Positions 45,720-57,739 of a DNA stretch of 64,000 bases are shown one piece after another (position 1 is the stretch's first letter; each line of letters starts with the position of its first letter). Source of the DNA: Ephydatia muelleri (taxonomy: Eukaryota > Porifera > Demospongiae > Spongillida > Spongillidae); assembly GCA_013339895.1 (NCBI GenBank), contig JABACO010000004.1, positions 10,506,409 to 10,570,408 on the forward strand. Reading direction: 5' to 3'. The notes under the pieces were generated by a model. It searched no databases. It saw only the letters and a program-made list of their open reading frames with translations, and was not told where the DNA came from. Made by a program: the position numbers and the translations under genes.

Positions 45720-47660
45720 AGTGACAGTGATGGATGCGTTAATGTATAATTTAAAGTAGTCATGTAAACTTTTATTTAACTGCTATTTATGGCAAAACAT
45801 TGGCACTGCTTGGCAGGTTAATACATTGCATCGCTTGCAAAATATTGTACTATACAAATATGGGTCAGTTTCCGAGAAAATGAAAAGTATATTATTATAT
45901 ATATATATAATATATCCGGCGACAAGCGGAACGTACCCCTCCCAGCCACCTTATACCTTCTAGAACATATGTTTAATCCAACGCCATGTACATCTAGCAA
46001 TGCAGATCGTCAAAATGAGATACAACCTCGAATAGCATTTGGCTAAATATTCAAAATTTCAGCTGAGCACTTGTCTCTAAAGGCAATTAAAAAAACTGAA
46101 ACCCAAGGCGGAAAATGCGTGCCTGAATATGTATGCAATCATGATTCACTTTGTGCAACCAGCATTGGTTTGCAGAAGCCTAACGGGGGCGTGAAAGAGA
46201 CATCGAGTGACATACGGGCTATTGTAGCCAAGAGTTAGTGTCGATTTTCAACGACCAGGAATCGTTATTTTGCCTTTGTATTTACCGTAATCGTGTTGTA
46301 CTCCTATCGCAGCTTGAGATTTATAACGTGCACCCGATTCAGAAGATGCATGTATACAAGGGACGTTGGTTGACTTTGTCTTAAAACGGTTGTGCTTTTA
46401 ATTCTCGTTGCACACATCACACACGCAATTATACAAGTTCACATTATATGAGGAGTGCAATTTACTGCCTAAAACTATTGCAAGGAGTGGACTGAAAAAC
46501 AAACAAAGGATAACGCAATGTCTGAAATAATATAACAGGATTTTGCCTTTTAAGTTACAATGCGTAAAAACTTCCTGATCTCCATAAGCCCACATACGGA
46601 ATGGTAGAATGTTTCATTTGCAGTGTGTGCACATGTATTTATGTTTGGTGTTTAGTTGACAGTGCTTCCCATAGCGTAAGCACATGCAAGCTCAAGCATC
46701 CTGAAACCGCCCTGTTATTCAATTTCCTTAATAAAGTATATTATCAAATGACTCGTCCCATCAATGGAATTTGGAGCAATGGAACTCTCTGGAGAAGGGA
46801 TCCTTGGTATAATAAACAAGTCTCTGCACAGCTGAACAGCGTGATAAATGATAAGGAATTGGTTATTTATAAGTCATATGAGTTGAAAACATGTTTTTGT
46901 ATTTGTTCATTAGTATGTTGACTATAAACATGATAGCACTATTTTTGGAGAAATGTTTCTTCATCAATCCATTAATCAAGGCACATCCAATGATAAGATC
47001 CGGGATGATTCTTTAAAGGAGGAACGCAGTGTAAAAGGACCGGATCGGATCAATTTCGGCCGACCATGCAGCCGGCCGAGTTACATGTAGGTGGCATGCA
47101 ACGTACGTTCGGCAAAACACTTACACTCGGGTAGTTGCCATGCAATAAAGTTTTAAATAACGAAGTTTTAACGTAAGTACATGTACAAGTTCAAACTGCA
47201 CACGTGAGGTTACAAGTGGCAATGTCGTCTTTTTTTTCCTTTCTCGTTCGGCGTGAACTTTTCTTACCAAGAGAATATGGATGCGATTCTTTACCGGCTA
47301 GACGATGCCAGATGGGTTCTTAAACAGTCTGACAACACCGCGCTATTGAGTGCCATGCTTGATCTCGTTTTGGCAACCCATTGCCCACTACTGGTAGGGC
47401 TAGGCCTAGTACAGTGCCTTCATTGGCTCGACGAATTATGGAATTATGGAAACAGCCGGTATTATGTGACGAACACTATGACCCTAGGGGCAGTAAAAAT
47501 AACGCTATTGTATATTATAACTTCGGTCTCGAAAAGAGGAGATGCTATGTCATCCCGTGAAGGTCAGCGGCCATGTTTTTTGGAGTCACGCTCCTGGCGA
47601 AAATGGAGAGAAAAATACCCTCATCATTGCCAAACCCTGCATTAAGATTAGGTCATTAGT
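45720..47660. repeat. Upstream flank of receptor copy C
   Basis: Equivalent to 26500-28110, with GGCGACAAGCGGAACGTACC near 45917, the 46560-46930 block, and the GGACCGGATCGGATC stretch at 47038. A fragment of the hairpin element (GGGTCAGTTTCCGAG, 45863) is also present. One open frame (47253-47645, 130 codons) starts just downstream. A short related piece occurs near 57115, but no domain is recognised. Confidence 0.55.
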
Positions 47661-49035
47661 CCCAATGCTGGCAATTTAATTAATATCCAAATTGTGACAC
47701 AATAACGCAAAGGCCACATACTAAAATTGAATTGAAGTAAAGAACAAAAGCGTACTGTTGTATTTCATGTCCCAATGACCGGCGTAGTAGTAGTAGCAAA
47801 CACTGCATGCAAGTATACGACGTGACTTATAGTAGTAAAATTATTCTCTAGGAAGGATCCGTTTCAAGCAAACTTCTATTGCAGAAGATCTTGACAACAA
47901 ATGAAGTATTCATATGACGGCTTTACGTCTCGAAGAAAATTAATGCACCTTTGAATCTATTGCATGACTATAAAAGAAATGTACACCTATGCCTGGCAAC
48001 TTTTTTTTATCTCGCATCTCAGTAGATTTCAAGCGCAAGCAGCATATGGCATCAACAACATACGCATGCCTATTTGTGTGCACAAACGTTCAGTGTATGC
48101 ATGTCTTAAAGCGTTTACAAATTCAAAAGCAACTGAAATAGAATTGGTTTTGCACAAGCCAGTTCTGCGTGAGTGGAATACCGAGGAAAGCTAGGGAGAA
48201 CAAGAAGACCAACGGTATTAAAGTGGATCCCACGTATTTGGCATCAACGAACTAGTCTTGGTCGTGTGTGGGAGAACCGAAGTATTATTAATAGCTTCCA
48301 CTGTGCTTATAAATATGCTTAACTATGCTTGCATGCACACATGTGACGTTAAGACTAGGTCCGGGTGCAATGAAAAACGTGTGCGTAGAGGCTCCGATGA
48401 TATACACATAACTACGGAAGTGTACTGAGCAACGAAACCTGTAGTGATATGTTTGTGAAAAATAGCATGCACTGCAATCACAAATACATTTAGTTGATCT
48501 CCAGGGCTTTTCAATTATGAGTACTTCACATGCATTGTGATGGGCTAAAGGTTCAAATGTGTATGTGTAGCGATTGGCGAGTCTCTGCAGTATACACAGA
48601 TCATTTTATCAAACCAAATATTTAGGAAAAACACAGTCTGCAATAACAAATAAACCTGATAAAATCTGTTTTAAAATACAATTTCGAGGGCGACATTTAG
48701 GAAACCAGTTTGTTTTTTTACAGTGCAGTCATGTAAAATTTTAATTAACTCGCAAAAATCATACGTGCAAATGGCAGGTTAATAATGGACGAGGACACCA
48801 ATCACTCTGAATATCAGCAATCGTGAACTGGTATACCTTTACTGTATTTGGCCTATTTCAATATGAAGGTGATGCGATGCAACCGTAGTCATGTAAACTT
48901 TTATTTAATTGCTATTTATGGCAAAGCATTGGCACTGCATGTATGACAGGTTAATAAATTGCATCGTTTGCAAAATATTTTGCCCTAATTCAATAACAAG
49001 ATTATGCAAAGTATAAATACTGTACTATATATATA
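47661..49035. other. Scrambled receptor array sequence
   Basis: 47840-48370 matches 1890-1340 in reverse. At 48385-48475 (minus) lies a scrap of the copy-A-type transmembrane exon (HITTGFVAQYTSVVMCISSEP) joined directly to left-edge-type 3' flank. 48480-49020 resembles the intron downstream of that exon and then leader-region flank. No working gene. Confidence 0.55.
48385..48475 (-). pseudogene. Transmembrane-exon scrap of a receptor gene
   Basis: The stalk part (TTGFVAQYTSVVMC) aligns with 23606-23530 of copy A. The membrane helix itself is missing, replaced by 3' flank sequence of the other receptor type. It shows a further lost unit of the array. Confidence 0.7.
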
Positions 49036-49846
49036 TGGGTCAGTTTCCGAGAAAATGAAAAGTGGCTATATATATAGAAAGTTATAAAAATGCTTCACGT
49101 TTGAATCGCTAAAACTCCGTAAAGGTTTAAGCTATCAACTTTCTGTTTCGAACACTTCGTGCCACACCACTTCTCTCTAAGATAATATATTTTGGTGTCT
49201 TACCCTTGCTCCTTACCGACGTTACAAGGCACAGTACCCCGAGGGGTTCAAAATTCAGGTAGCTCCCTGCAGGAATGTCCAAATCACTTCGAAATCGATA
49301 TGCACGTAAAGGAGTCCTGTCACTGTTTATTTCTGCAGATCGTTGATTTTTACCTTATCCGTTATGGAGATACAGCAATGCAAAGTAAAGTCCACGTTTC
49401 CCGCTCGAATCGCGCCTTTCTCAGTCCTTGAACCGCTTCCATTCTCCCGAGTGGGACTGAGAAAGGCGCGATTCGAGCGGGAAACGTGGACTTTACTTTG
49501 CATTGCTGTATCTCCATAACGGATAAGGTAAAAATTAACGATCTGCAGAAATCAATAGTGACAGGACTCCTTTACGTGCATATCGACTTTGAAGTGATTT
49601 GGACATTCCTGCAGGGAGCTACCTGGATTTTGAACCCCTCGGGGTACTGTGACTTGTAACGTCGGCAAGGAGCAAGGGTAAGACACCAAAATCGAATTTC
49701 GTAGAGAGAAGTGGTGTGGCAAGAAGTGTTCGAAATAGGATGTTGATAGCTTAAACCTTTACGGAGTTTTAGCGATTCAAACGTGAAGCATTTTTATAAC
49801 CTTTTTATATATATAGCCACTTTTCATTTTCTCGGAAACTGACCCA
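49036..49846. repeat. 811-bp hairpin element
   Basis: Arms of about 392 bases (49036-49427 and 49454-49846) are nearly perfect reverse complements around a 26-base centre. Ends TGGGTCAGTTTCCGAG and CTCGGAAACTGACCCA are flanked by TA on both sides, consistent with a TA target. No protein. The motif TTTACCTTATCCGTTATGGA inside it reappears at the window's last 40 bases. Confidence 0.9.
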
Positions 49847-49866
49847 TATACATAATTATAATATAT

Positions 49867-50094
49867 GGGACAGTTTCCGCGAAATTTGCCCCACGGTTAA
49901 AATGTTATAAAATGCATCGCGTTTGAATCGCTATATCTTCCCAACGGATAACGCTATCGACTTTCTATTTTGAACATTGCATAGAGAAACGGTGTAGTAT
50001 GAAGTGTTGAAAATAGGAAGTCGATAGCGTTATCCGTTGGGAAGTTATAGCGATTCAAACGCGATGCATTTTTATAACATTTTAACCGTGGGGC
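49867..50094. repeat. Hairpin MITE, second copy of the GGGACAG family
   Basis: Same sequence as 10244-10483 (AACGGATAACGCTATCGAC arms), lying 20 bases from the larger hairpin. Its right end is clipped after CCGTGGGGC, joining receptor upstream flank. Confidence 0.85.
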
Positions 50095-50837
50095 ATAGGG
50101 TGACAAGTGGAACATACCCCTCCCAGCCACCTTATACCTTCTAAAACACGTGTTCAATCCTACGCCATGTACATCTAGCAACTAATGCAGGTCATCAAAA
50201 TGAGATACAACCTTGAATAGTATTCGGCTAAATATTCAATATTTCAGCTGAGCACTTGTCTCTAAAGGCAATTAAAAAACTGAAACCCATGCAAGATGGA
50301 AGATGCATGCTTGATTATGCAATCATGCTTCATTTTGTGCAACCAACATTGGTTTGCTCAAGCCAAAAGGGGGGGTGAAAGAGACATCTTTGTGAAGCAA
50401 AGGGGTGGATTTTGTGTTTCACAAAGAAAGAATGCCTCGCCAATAACGTTAGAATTGCAGCATTCAGGGACTACCTGCCTTACCATACAAAAAGACCCTA
50501 AATGGCCGGATCCATTGAAGGACAGTATATAAACTACATAGATAGATAGAAGATAGATGCCTGTCAAGATAGAGTGAACCACTGCATGCATGTGTTCCCT
50601 CCCTACCGGAGAGTATTGGATTTACAAATGTGTGCATGCAATGTTCAAACGGTTTAGAAAATCACATTTATGATCCAAGTGTATCGTCTAGGAATGGCAA
50701 TAACACAGCCAGAACTAGCCATGAACAGTACAACCCTTAAAATGTTCCTGTACTCCCTCCCTATGCCTCTGTATAGCATATCACAAACCCATGCCCCTTA
50801 TCATAGCTGTTACACCAGATTGGTTATAGTTCATTAC

Positions 50838-50915
<78 letters not shown>

Positions 50916-51322
50916 CCACATACGAACGCAAAGAGCACAAAAATTACAAAATATGCACACACTCCAAAATAGACACGTCCATATGGAGTGGCTCGGAGTG
51001 GGTAAGCACACACTTATACCGAGTGTTTGAAAATTAAGGCAATAGTTTTAAAAATATTTGTGTGTTCTTTGAATCAATTTCATCCTTCAAAATCATGCTA
51101 CTGTGCAAATTTAAATTCATGAATGAAAATAGATGTACATGTAAGCGTATGTTGAACTAGCCCTGCTCTGCACAAACATATAATCCCTGATCTTTATGAC
51201 AATGTTTACATCAAGAATGACATGTGCAATGTCTACAGCTACTCAATCAAATGATTAAAATTATTTCAATAGTGCATGCCAATAGAATTGATGTCTGGCC
51301 ATATTGCTGATATGCTACTTAC
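50095..51322. repeat. Receptor flank piece with (CA)n tract
   Basis: 50100-50370 matches the upstream flank at 26700-26950. 50840-50916 is a CA microsatellite. 51060-51322 matches the intron between the third Ig exon and the transmembrane exon (compare 24130-24392). No gene. Confidence 0.6.
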
Positions 51323-52596
51323 CAAGTGTAGTTAGATGAAATGTCTTGCTAGCTGTAATATTGCAAGTTGAGTTGGAGGGTAAAATCAGGCTAACAGTGT
51401 ACAGTCCCCAGTCCCCTGATGTCACACTTCTCACAAATGTCTGTTGGAAGTCCACCAGTTCACGATTACTGACATTCAGAGTGATTGGTGTCCTCGTCCA
51501 TTGAATACCAGCATACTCTCCACCTGCCTAATCCTGGATGACCAGAGGGTCGGGGTGGGTGGGGGAGGGGGGGATAGTGTGACTACTGAGGGTGATATGT
51601 CATTAAGATAATTGGACCTAAAGTGACCCAAGAGAATGGAAAAGCAAGGTCTACATTTAATAAGTGGAATCTTTATTTGTAAATATACCTGTGTCCACTT
51701 TGTATGGTCTAGTGGTGATCACCTCTCCTCCCTGGGATGGAGTGTCATAGAACACACACTGGTACACTCCAGCATCAGACTGACTGAAATTGAAGATACG
51801 AACAAAGCTCACAGTCCTATTTGCTGTCCTATTTGATGTCTTATTTGATGTTCCAATGGTAGAGTAAGTGGTATTGATCACAACCCTAACAGCATTACCA
51901 AAGAGTTGTGCCGGAGTGCAGTGTAAGAGGATGAAGGAGGCTGTTCAGCTGAACACCCTCAGAAAGGCTCCACTGCTCCAAACATTAAAATTTCCCAAAG
52001 CAACAAATATTCGTCTGATACAGTATTGTTGTTCAGTTCTCTTAATATTTTCAACACATTTGAATCATTATTTGCTGCAAAGAACCTGTATAACATTAGC
52101 CCTCAGGACTTGGATGGTGCTTTTGATAACTCCAGTGTGATAGTGGCGGGATCGGTCATCCAGCTCTTCTGTTCAGCCAGTGGACAACTCACTGCTCCCC
52201 ACATGCAATGGACCAGGAACAATATCACCATTCCAGAGACTGCACAGTTGCCTCATTTGATGGTCAAGAGTAGGACACAGAATAACACCATCGCTTCTTC
52301 ACCTCTGACTATCTAAGGTTTCTCTTCAAGTGACAATGGAAGCTATCAGTGTGTTGCTTGTGATAACAACAGCTGTAACACATGTATAGCACTACTGCTT
52401 TCAGGTTGGTATAATCATAGCCTCGTCCCCATGCCCTATTTTGATATTAAAGTTAGCGGGACAAAAAAATAGGGCCTGGTAGCGATTGGCATAGTCTTTG
52501 TGCGCATGCGCTAGCCATTCACCAGAATCTGGTGAATCGCGTACTGTTGTAATTTGGTTTGTAGTCCTTTCCGTATAATACTGGTCTGATCGAGTT

Positions 52597-52836
52597 ATGG
52601 CGTATTCAGCTGAGTTCCGTGATGCGGTAACTTATTCTCTAAGGTGAGTTCACCAGGAAGGCCTTATGCTCAAGGCCAAGGGAAGCACTTTTCCATCTGT
52701 ACAGGATGTGTTCGCTTGGTTTCCTACTGGGTACGGGAAGTCAATTTGCTACCAACTCCTACCCGCATTCATTATCGACGTCAAACTGAAGCGAATCACT
52801 GTACCACAAGTTCAACGTAGCTCAGTCTCCTCCTAG
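52597..52836 (+). pseudogene. RecQ-like helicase fragment
   Basis: A possible first exon (52597-52643, MAYSAEFRDAVTYSL) ends at a GTGAG donor. An open segment from 52666 to 52836 has FAWFPTGYGKSICYQLLP, a Walker A (GxGKS) in the setting typical of RecQ-family helicases. It stops 40 codons later, so only the ATP-binding start remains; motifs II to VI are missing. It could be a deletion remnant of a full helicase in the parent element. Confidence 0.6.
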
Positions 52837-54735
52837 GTATGAGGCTATTTCTCTCGTTATGTGCATCATGTCACTGCTCTTGGTCTCATTCTTGTGTAGC
52901 ACATCCAGAACAACCACTTCAGATATTTCTGCCATCTTGTCACAGTAGGTGTGCGGAATATGAGTGACAACAAACTTCTTCAGCTGACGCAGATCCTTGA
53001 TGTAGTCACACAGCATTCTAGCAACAAGCACCTCCATGTCACTCTGGACAACCTTCATGTTCTCTCGAGATGGCAGAAAGCAGTCTACCGTCTCTGACAT
53101 GAGGCTAGGTGGGGAGAACTCAGGCAGAGGAGCCGGAGGCGAGATGTGGTCTTTTATTGCAAATAGGCTGAACATGTGTCTAAGCTGCCCATGATGGTCA
53201 CTCCTTATGTCACATACATTGCACTGCTTATCCACACTGTCACCTACAAACTTCACAAAAGCCCCTTCTCTTAGCCATTCATCATCACTTTAGTATGGTG
53301 TTTGCTAATTTCATTTACTCGCTTGACAAGGCATCATAGGAAAGAGTAACATTGATGTGATTCAGCTGTGTACAAGTGTGTAAAATACATATGCTGTTAT
53401 TTGTGTGCTTCTTACATATTCTCTTTGCATGCCACACACAAACACAAGCACATGCACACACCTTTTTGTGAAGTTTAGTGGAAAAGAGAACACAGGATAC
53501 AGTGGACTGCACCCCACACATAACTCTGTTGCGCTCCTTCAAGAGAATGGCCACTGCTGTGCACAAGCCTTGATACTATGCATCCCCTTTCTTGTGCTTG
53601 TTCCTGTCTAAGCGTCGTGTCAGTACACATTTATTCATAATGCTGAAAAGAGTTGGTGCCTTGGTGCTTATCTCGGAAATAACTTGAGTTCTCAGCCTGT
53701 TTGAGGGACATATGGCGGAACAGTGAAACTGGTTGTGTGTTCTTTTTGCACAACAAGGAACACTCATTACTGACCATACGGACACTTTGGACACAGCCTC
53801 CTGTCTGAGATGAGGATTGGCAAAAGAATGCTCTACAAATGGACTTCATGCTGCCGCCAACCAATGCCTTTACAATCTTTTCATATTCATGACTCGCATT
53901 GTGATCACATCAGCACCATTTCTAGGTGAGTACACAGAAATCTGTATGCATTGTGCATTATAAGTATTAGGAACATTATAGTTTATAAAATTATTACTTT
54001 AACTGATGTAGGAGCAGCCATGGCATCTTCAGTTGTGTTATCACATGGGTCCAACACTATTGCGCTTGCTTCCGTAACTGGTGTATGTACATTTGGTTAT
54101 GTAGATCATTTAATGCATACAGCGTACGTTCAACAGGATTCTGAGATACATTTGGGGCACCAATTACATCTAGCTCTTGGTTACCTGGGCCATCTGTAGT
54201 ACCTGGTCCCTGATCATTGCTACTGTCACTCAGTGGCTAAGTGCAATTAATTATCAGTCTGTGCTGTGTAAGCAAAAATAAATCAAGTGTGATAATCTTT
54301 TCCCCCTTACAGTTATGGCAATCAGGATAAGTAAGCCTTCTTCCAGGGCACTCAGCAGACATCTGCTTGGCCACAGGTCTACACTGGCAATGTTAGGAGA
54401 TGCCTCAGGGCCACTGGTAGTCTTGGTTCTCTTTCGTGGGACCTGCATGAGCTTGTGAACCCATGGTACCATCAGTGCCAGAGGGTGAGGCATTGCTCTT
54501 CTCATAAATAGCCTTGGCTGTTGTTATAAACGACTTTGCTAACCAAAATTTCCTATTGCAGATTCCGCAGATGAACTTGGCCAAACCATATCTGGAGCCA
54601 CTGGGACATCAGCAACCCTAGCCTATCTGCAAAACCTGAAGTCAAAGATTTAGTAGAAAAGAGTGCTACACAATGTGTGGGAGGCACAACACTGCCACAA
54701 ATCCTGCAAGACCTTGACTCTTTACTTGTATCCAT
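52822..54735 (-). pseudogene. DUF6589-like transposon protein, decayed
   Basis: Candidate start at 54735: MDTSKESRSCRICGSVVPP, a CxxC then H, then LFSTKSLTSGFADRLGLLM, resembling a short zinc-binding leader. Then near 54460 KRTKTTSGPEASP. Near 53860 a VGGSMKSICRAFFCQ segment. The last exon (53256-52822) has HMFSLFAIKDHI, FLPSRENM, VLVARMLCDYI and HIPHTYCDKMAEISEVVVL, ending at TAG. Order and motifs resemble proteins annotated DUF6589 in sponges and cnidarians, by memory. Frame changes between blocks indicate decay, though some could be introns. Confidence 0.5.
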
Positions 54736-55064
54736 GCTTCTCTTTGTGTATTTGGTGTGTATTTCGAAATGGAGCGCTACGCAAATCTATGGGCGACGCA
54801 TATCCGACGGTCTGGGACGAGGTAAAGCTTGCGCGGAGAACTAATTGATATACGGAAAGGATTACAAACAAATTACAACAGTACGCGATTCACCAGATTC
54901 TGGTGAATGGCTAGCGCATGCGCACAAAGATTATGCCAATCGCTACCAGGCCCTATTTTTTGTCCCGCTAACTTTAATCAAATTAGGGCCTGGGGACGAG
55001 CTAGTATAATCACTAAAATATGAAACTGATTTGCTCAGTAACTTGGCACCTAACGAGTATTAAA

Positions 55065-55962
55065 CTGAAAATAGGAGAGCCAAAGCAGTGCAGATGGATA
55101 TAAATTACTAGTTTGATAGTTATTCACATTATTATTAATTATTAATAGATCAATTGTTATCCATTCAACAAGATGTCTATTTTACTCACCTACTTATATA
55201 AACACGCATATACCTAATTGGCAGATACGATGCACTGCACACACTGTATGTGCAATTCATATTAGTCGTAACTTCATTCTGGTCTATCTAACGAAACCAT
55301 AACTAATGAAAAGATGCTGTACACTGCATTGTACCTCGTTGACATTTCTATATTTAATTCTTACATTTTAGGAACAGTTTGGTGCCCTGCACATGTTCTG
55401 CATGGCAAGATGGCCTGGAAACTCTGAAGAGCTAGAGCATAATATGTTATATTCAACATGGTACAGTAAGATGTACATGTACCATTGAAGTTGAACGATG
55501 TGGTGTGCCGCTGCAATGGGATTGGTTGCCTATAAAAAGTAGGACATTCTTTTTCAGCAGTGTCTAAATAGACTGGTAGTAGTTCTTTTTACAATAACGC
55601 TCTCAAGAATCCGGCCAGCTTGCAACTGTTTCCAGTACATAAACCCATTCAAAGCTGAACATCCATATTGTAAAAGAAAGCTAGGAGAATACTTTTGTCA
55701 GTGTTCAAAATAAACTACAATCAGTTGTGAATTTACTTTCTCGATGTGTCACCAATCTGCAGCGATAGTACCCAAATTAATTGTCATTTCCTGTTTGAGC
55801 ATACGCTCAACAGGAGATTCGTGCATACCCATGGATTCTAGACGAGATCTTGCATCTGCCGAGATGGCTCCCAGTGCTATATTTTAAAAGCTGAATGGAA
55901 CGCAAGCAACAAGCATCGCGCAGTTTTTAATAATACACACGCTACTAAGACATATAGCTTAC
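55065..55962. other. Leader intron of receptor copy D
   Basis: Corresponds to 25528-26445 of copy A, with the same landmarks in order. No gene inside. Confidence 0.6.
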
Positions 55963-56014
55963 AATACAAGATCCATGAAACAAGCCAGTAGATTGAAGGG
56001 CTAACGGACTCCAT

Positions 56015-57170
56015 TCAATTACCACAGTGACAATGATGGATGAATTTATAGTAGTCAAATAAACTTTTATTTAACTGCTATTTATGGCAAAGCATTGGCA
56101 CTGCATGGCAGGTTAATAAATTGCATCGCTTGCAAAACATTTTGCCCCAATCCAATAAGACGATTATGCGAAAAATACTGTACTATAGGGCGACAAGCGG
56201 AACATACCCCTCCCCGCCACCTTATACCTTCTAGAACATATGTTCAATCCAACGCCATGTGCATCTAGCAATGCAGCTCATCAAAATGATATGCAACCTT
56301 GAATAGTATTTGGCTAAGTATTCAAGATTTCAGCTGAGCACTTGTCTTAAAAGGCAGAACTGAAACCAAAGGCGGAAAATGCATGCATAAATATGTATGC
56401 AATCATGATTCACTTTGTGCAACCGATCGGCATTGGTTTAAGCAAGCTAACACATGTAGATGGATTAGTATAATGTTTCATTCCTGTTTAGTGTTTCATT
56501 GACAATGCTTCTCAAAGCGCAAGCACATCCTGAAACCGCCTGTTATTCAATTCGTTAGTGAAATATATTATTAAATGACTCGTCCCATCAATGGAACTTC
56601 GCACTTGCAATACTGGAAAGCAATGGAGACTCTCTGGAGAAGGGATTCTTGGTATATTAAACAAGTCTCCGCACAGCTGAACAGCGTGATAAGTGATAAG
56701 AAATTGGTTATTAATAAGTCATATGCGTTGAAAACATGTTTTTGTATTTGTCTTATACATCCGGCGGTTGACTATACACACGATAGCAGTATACTACACG
56801 ACTTTTTGTTGGGAAAAGATTTTTCATCAATCCATCAATCAAGGCAATTCCAATGAGAAGAAGTCCGGGATGGACTTATAAAGGAGGAAGCAGTATAAAA
56901 GGACCGGATAGGATAAATTTCGGCCGCCAGCCGGCCAAAATTAGGCGAAAATATATAGCATGTACATGCAACGTATATATATGTTCGGCAAAACACTTAC
57001 GATCGGGTAGTTGCCATGCAATAATGCCGGCTGTGTAGTTAAAATAATACTAATAACCTAACAAGTACATGGCAACGTCGTCTTTTTTGCTTCGCTTCTA
57101 GTTCGGCCTGTACTTTACTTCCCAAGAGAATAAGGATGCGTTCTTTCACCGGCTAGACGATACTATTATA
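56015..57170. repeat. Upstream flank of receptor copy D
   Basis: Holds GGCGACAAGCGGAACATACC (56187), the 56470-56830 block shared with 27540-27900, and the GGACCGGATAGGATAAATTT stretch (56902). No gene called. Confidence 0.6.
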
Positions 57171-57239
57171 TGTCCCAATGTCAAGGCTGAAGTCCACTGA
57201 GCTCATGAAGTGTCGACGATGAACTTATTCAAGTGTTGT

Positions 57240-57640
57240 AAAGGGTCTTTGAACTCGATTCATGCAGTGCACTGTCTCGTGTTGTTTACCCCTGTGTATA
57301 TAAGGGGGGAATGTAATGTTCTAAAAGTGTGAAATAAGCTCGATTAATCTATATTGTGGTTGTTGCAGGAATTTACGTACTGCGAGCGATAGGGAGCCGT
57401 GACACCGGGAGTTCGACGATCATAGGAAATGGCGCGAAGAAGAGCAGGTGGAACAAGGAAAAGATCGCAAGCGGCACGATGTGGAGACCAAAGCGTACCT
57501 CGACTTAATTAATTGCGAAGTTAGCAGAGACGCGGAAGAGAGATTCCACAAAACACACAAGTTTGATCGTGAAATTGGTACCATTTGGAGCGGAAGACGA
57601 CGTGGAAGCGTATGCGATAGGAAGCCGTGACACCCAATGA
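57240..57640 (+). mobile_element. Possible LTR end and gag start of a retrotransposon
   Basis: A TATATAAGG box (57297), a GAAATAAGC near-polyadenylation word and GAGCCGTGACACC, a possible primer-binding site (57395), are followed by an open stretch rich in charged residues (RKRHDVETKAYLDLINCEV) and, in the next frame, VPFGAEDDVEAY. That last motif resembles the EDDIEAY start of SCAN/gag-like capsid domains. It then stops at a second GCCGTGACACC (57624), so a deletion between short repeats may have removed the rest. No partner LTR was found. Confidence 0.35.
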
Positions 57641-57699
57641 CAGACGTAGTGGTAGTTATCACAGCCCTAAAGCCATTATCAAAGAGATGGGCTACGTCC

Positions 57700-57739
57700 T
57701 TTTGTGAAACTAAGTGCCATGGCACTTAGTTTCACAAAA
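57700..57739. repeat. Perfect 40-bp palindrome
   Basis: TTTTGTGAAACTAAGTGCCA is followed at once by its exact reverse complement, with no loop. Its origin is unknown; it may be the fused ends of a lost inverted-repeat element. Confidence 0.95.

Larger units (their letters stand above)
52418..55003. mobile_element. 2.6-kb TIR transposon with RecQ-like and DUF6589-like genes
   Basis: Inverted repeats of about 160 bases start TAGCCTCGTCCCCA at 52418 and mirror to 55003 (TAGCTCGTCCCCA reversed). A perfect 9-bp target duplication, GTATAATCA, flanks it at 52409-52417 and 55004-55012. The two genes are tail to tail: a short RecQ-type helicase piece on plus near the left end and a larger multi-exon gene on minus starting near the right end. 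I know DUF6589 proteins from sponge and cnidarian repeats but cannot place the element in a named superfamily. Confidence 0.8.
51323..56014 (-). pseudogene. Receptor copy D: inverted Ig1, stops, transposon
   Basis: The leader exon 55963-56014 (MESVSPSIYWLVSWILY) is intact with a GTAAGC donor. The first 38-40 bases of Ig1 follow (to about 55025), with TAA as their first complete codon. The rest of Ig1 (52098-52403) is inverted onto the plus strand and carries a TAA before GFSSSDNGSYQC. Ig2 (about 51690-52090, minus) keeps SDAGVYQC but has lost the Trp region and frame near 51910. Ig3 (51323-51617) has a TAG (CTAATC on plus, near 51530) and a G-rich insertion. A 2.6-kb element sits in the inverted intron. 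No transmembrane or tail exon remains nearby. Confidence 0.8.

Noticed and set aside
47253..47645. 130-codon open frame in the copy C flank
   Set aside because: Only a short part recurs near 57115 and there it is not open; no domain.
57420..57725. 101-codon minus-strand open frame
   Set aside because: It overlaps the more convincing charged gag-like plus-strand segment and shows no domain.
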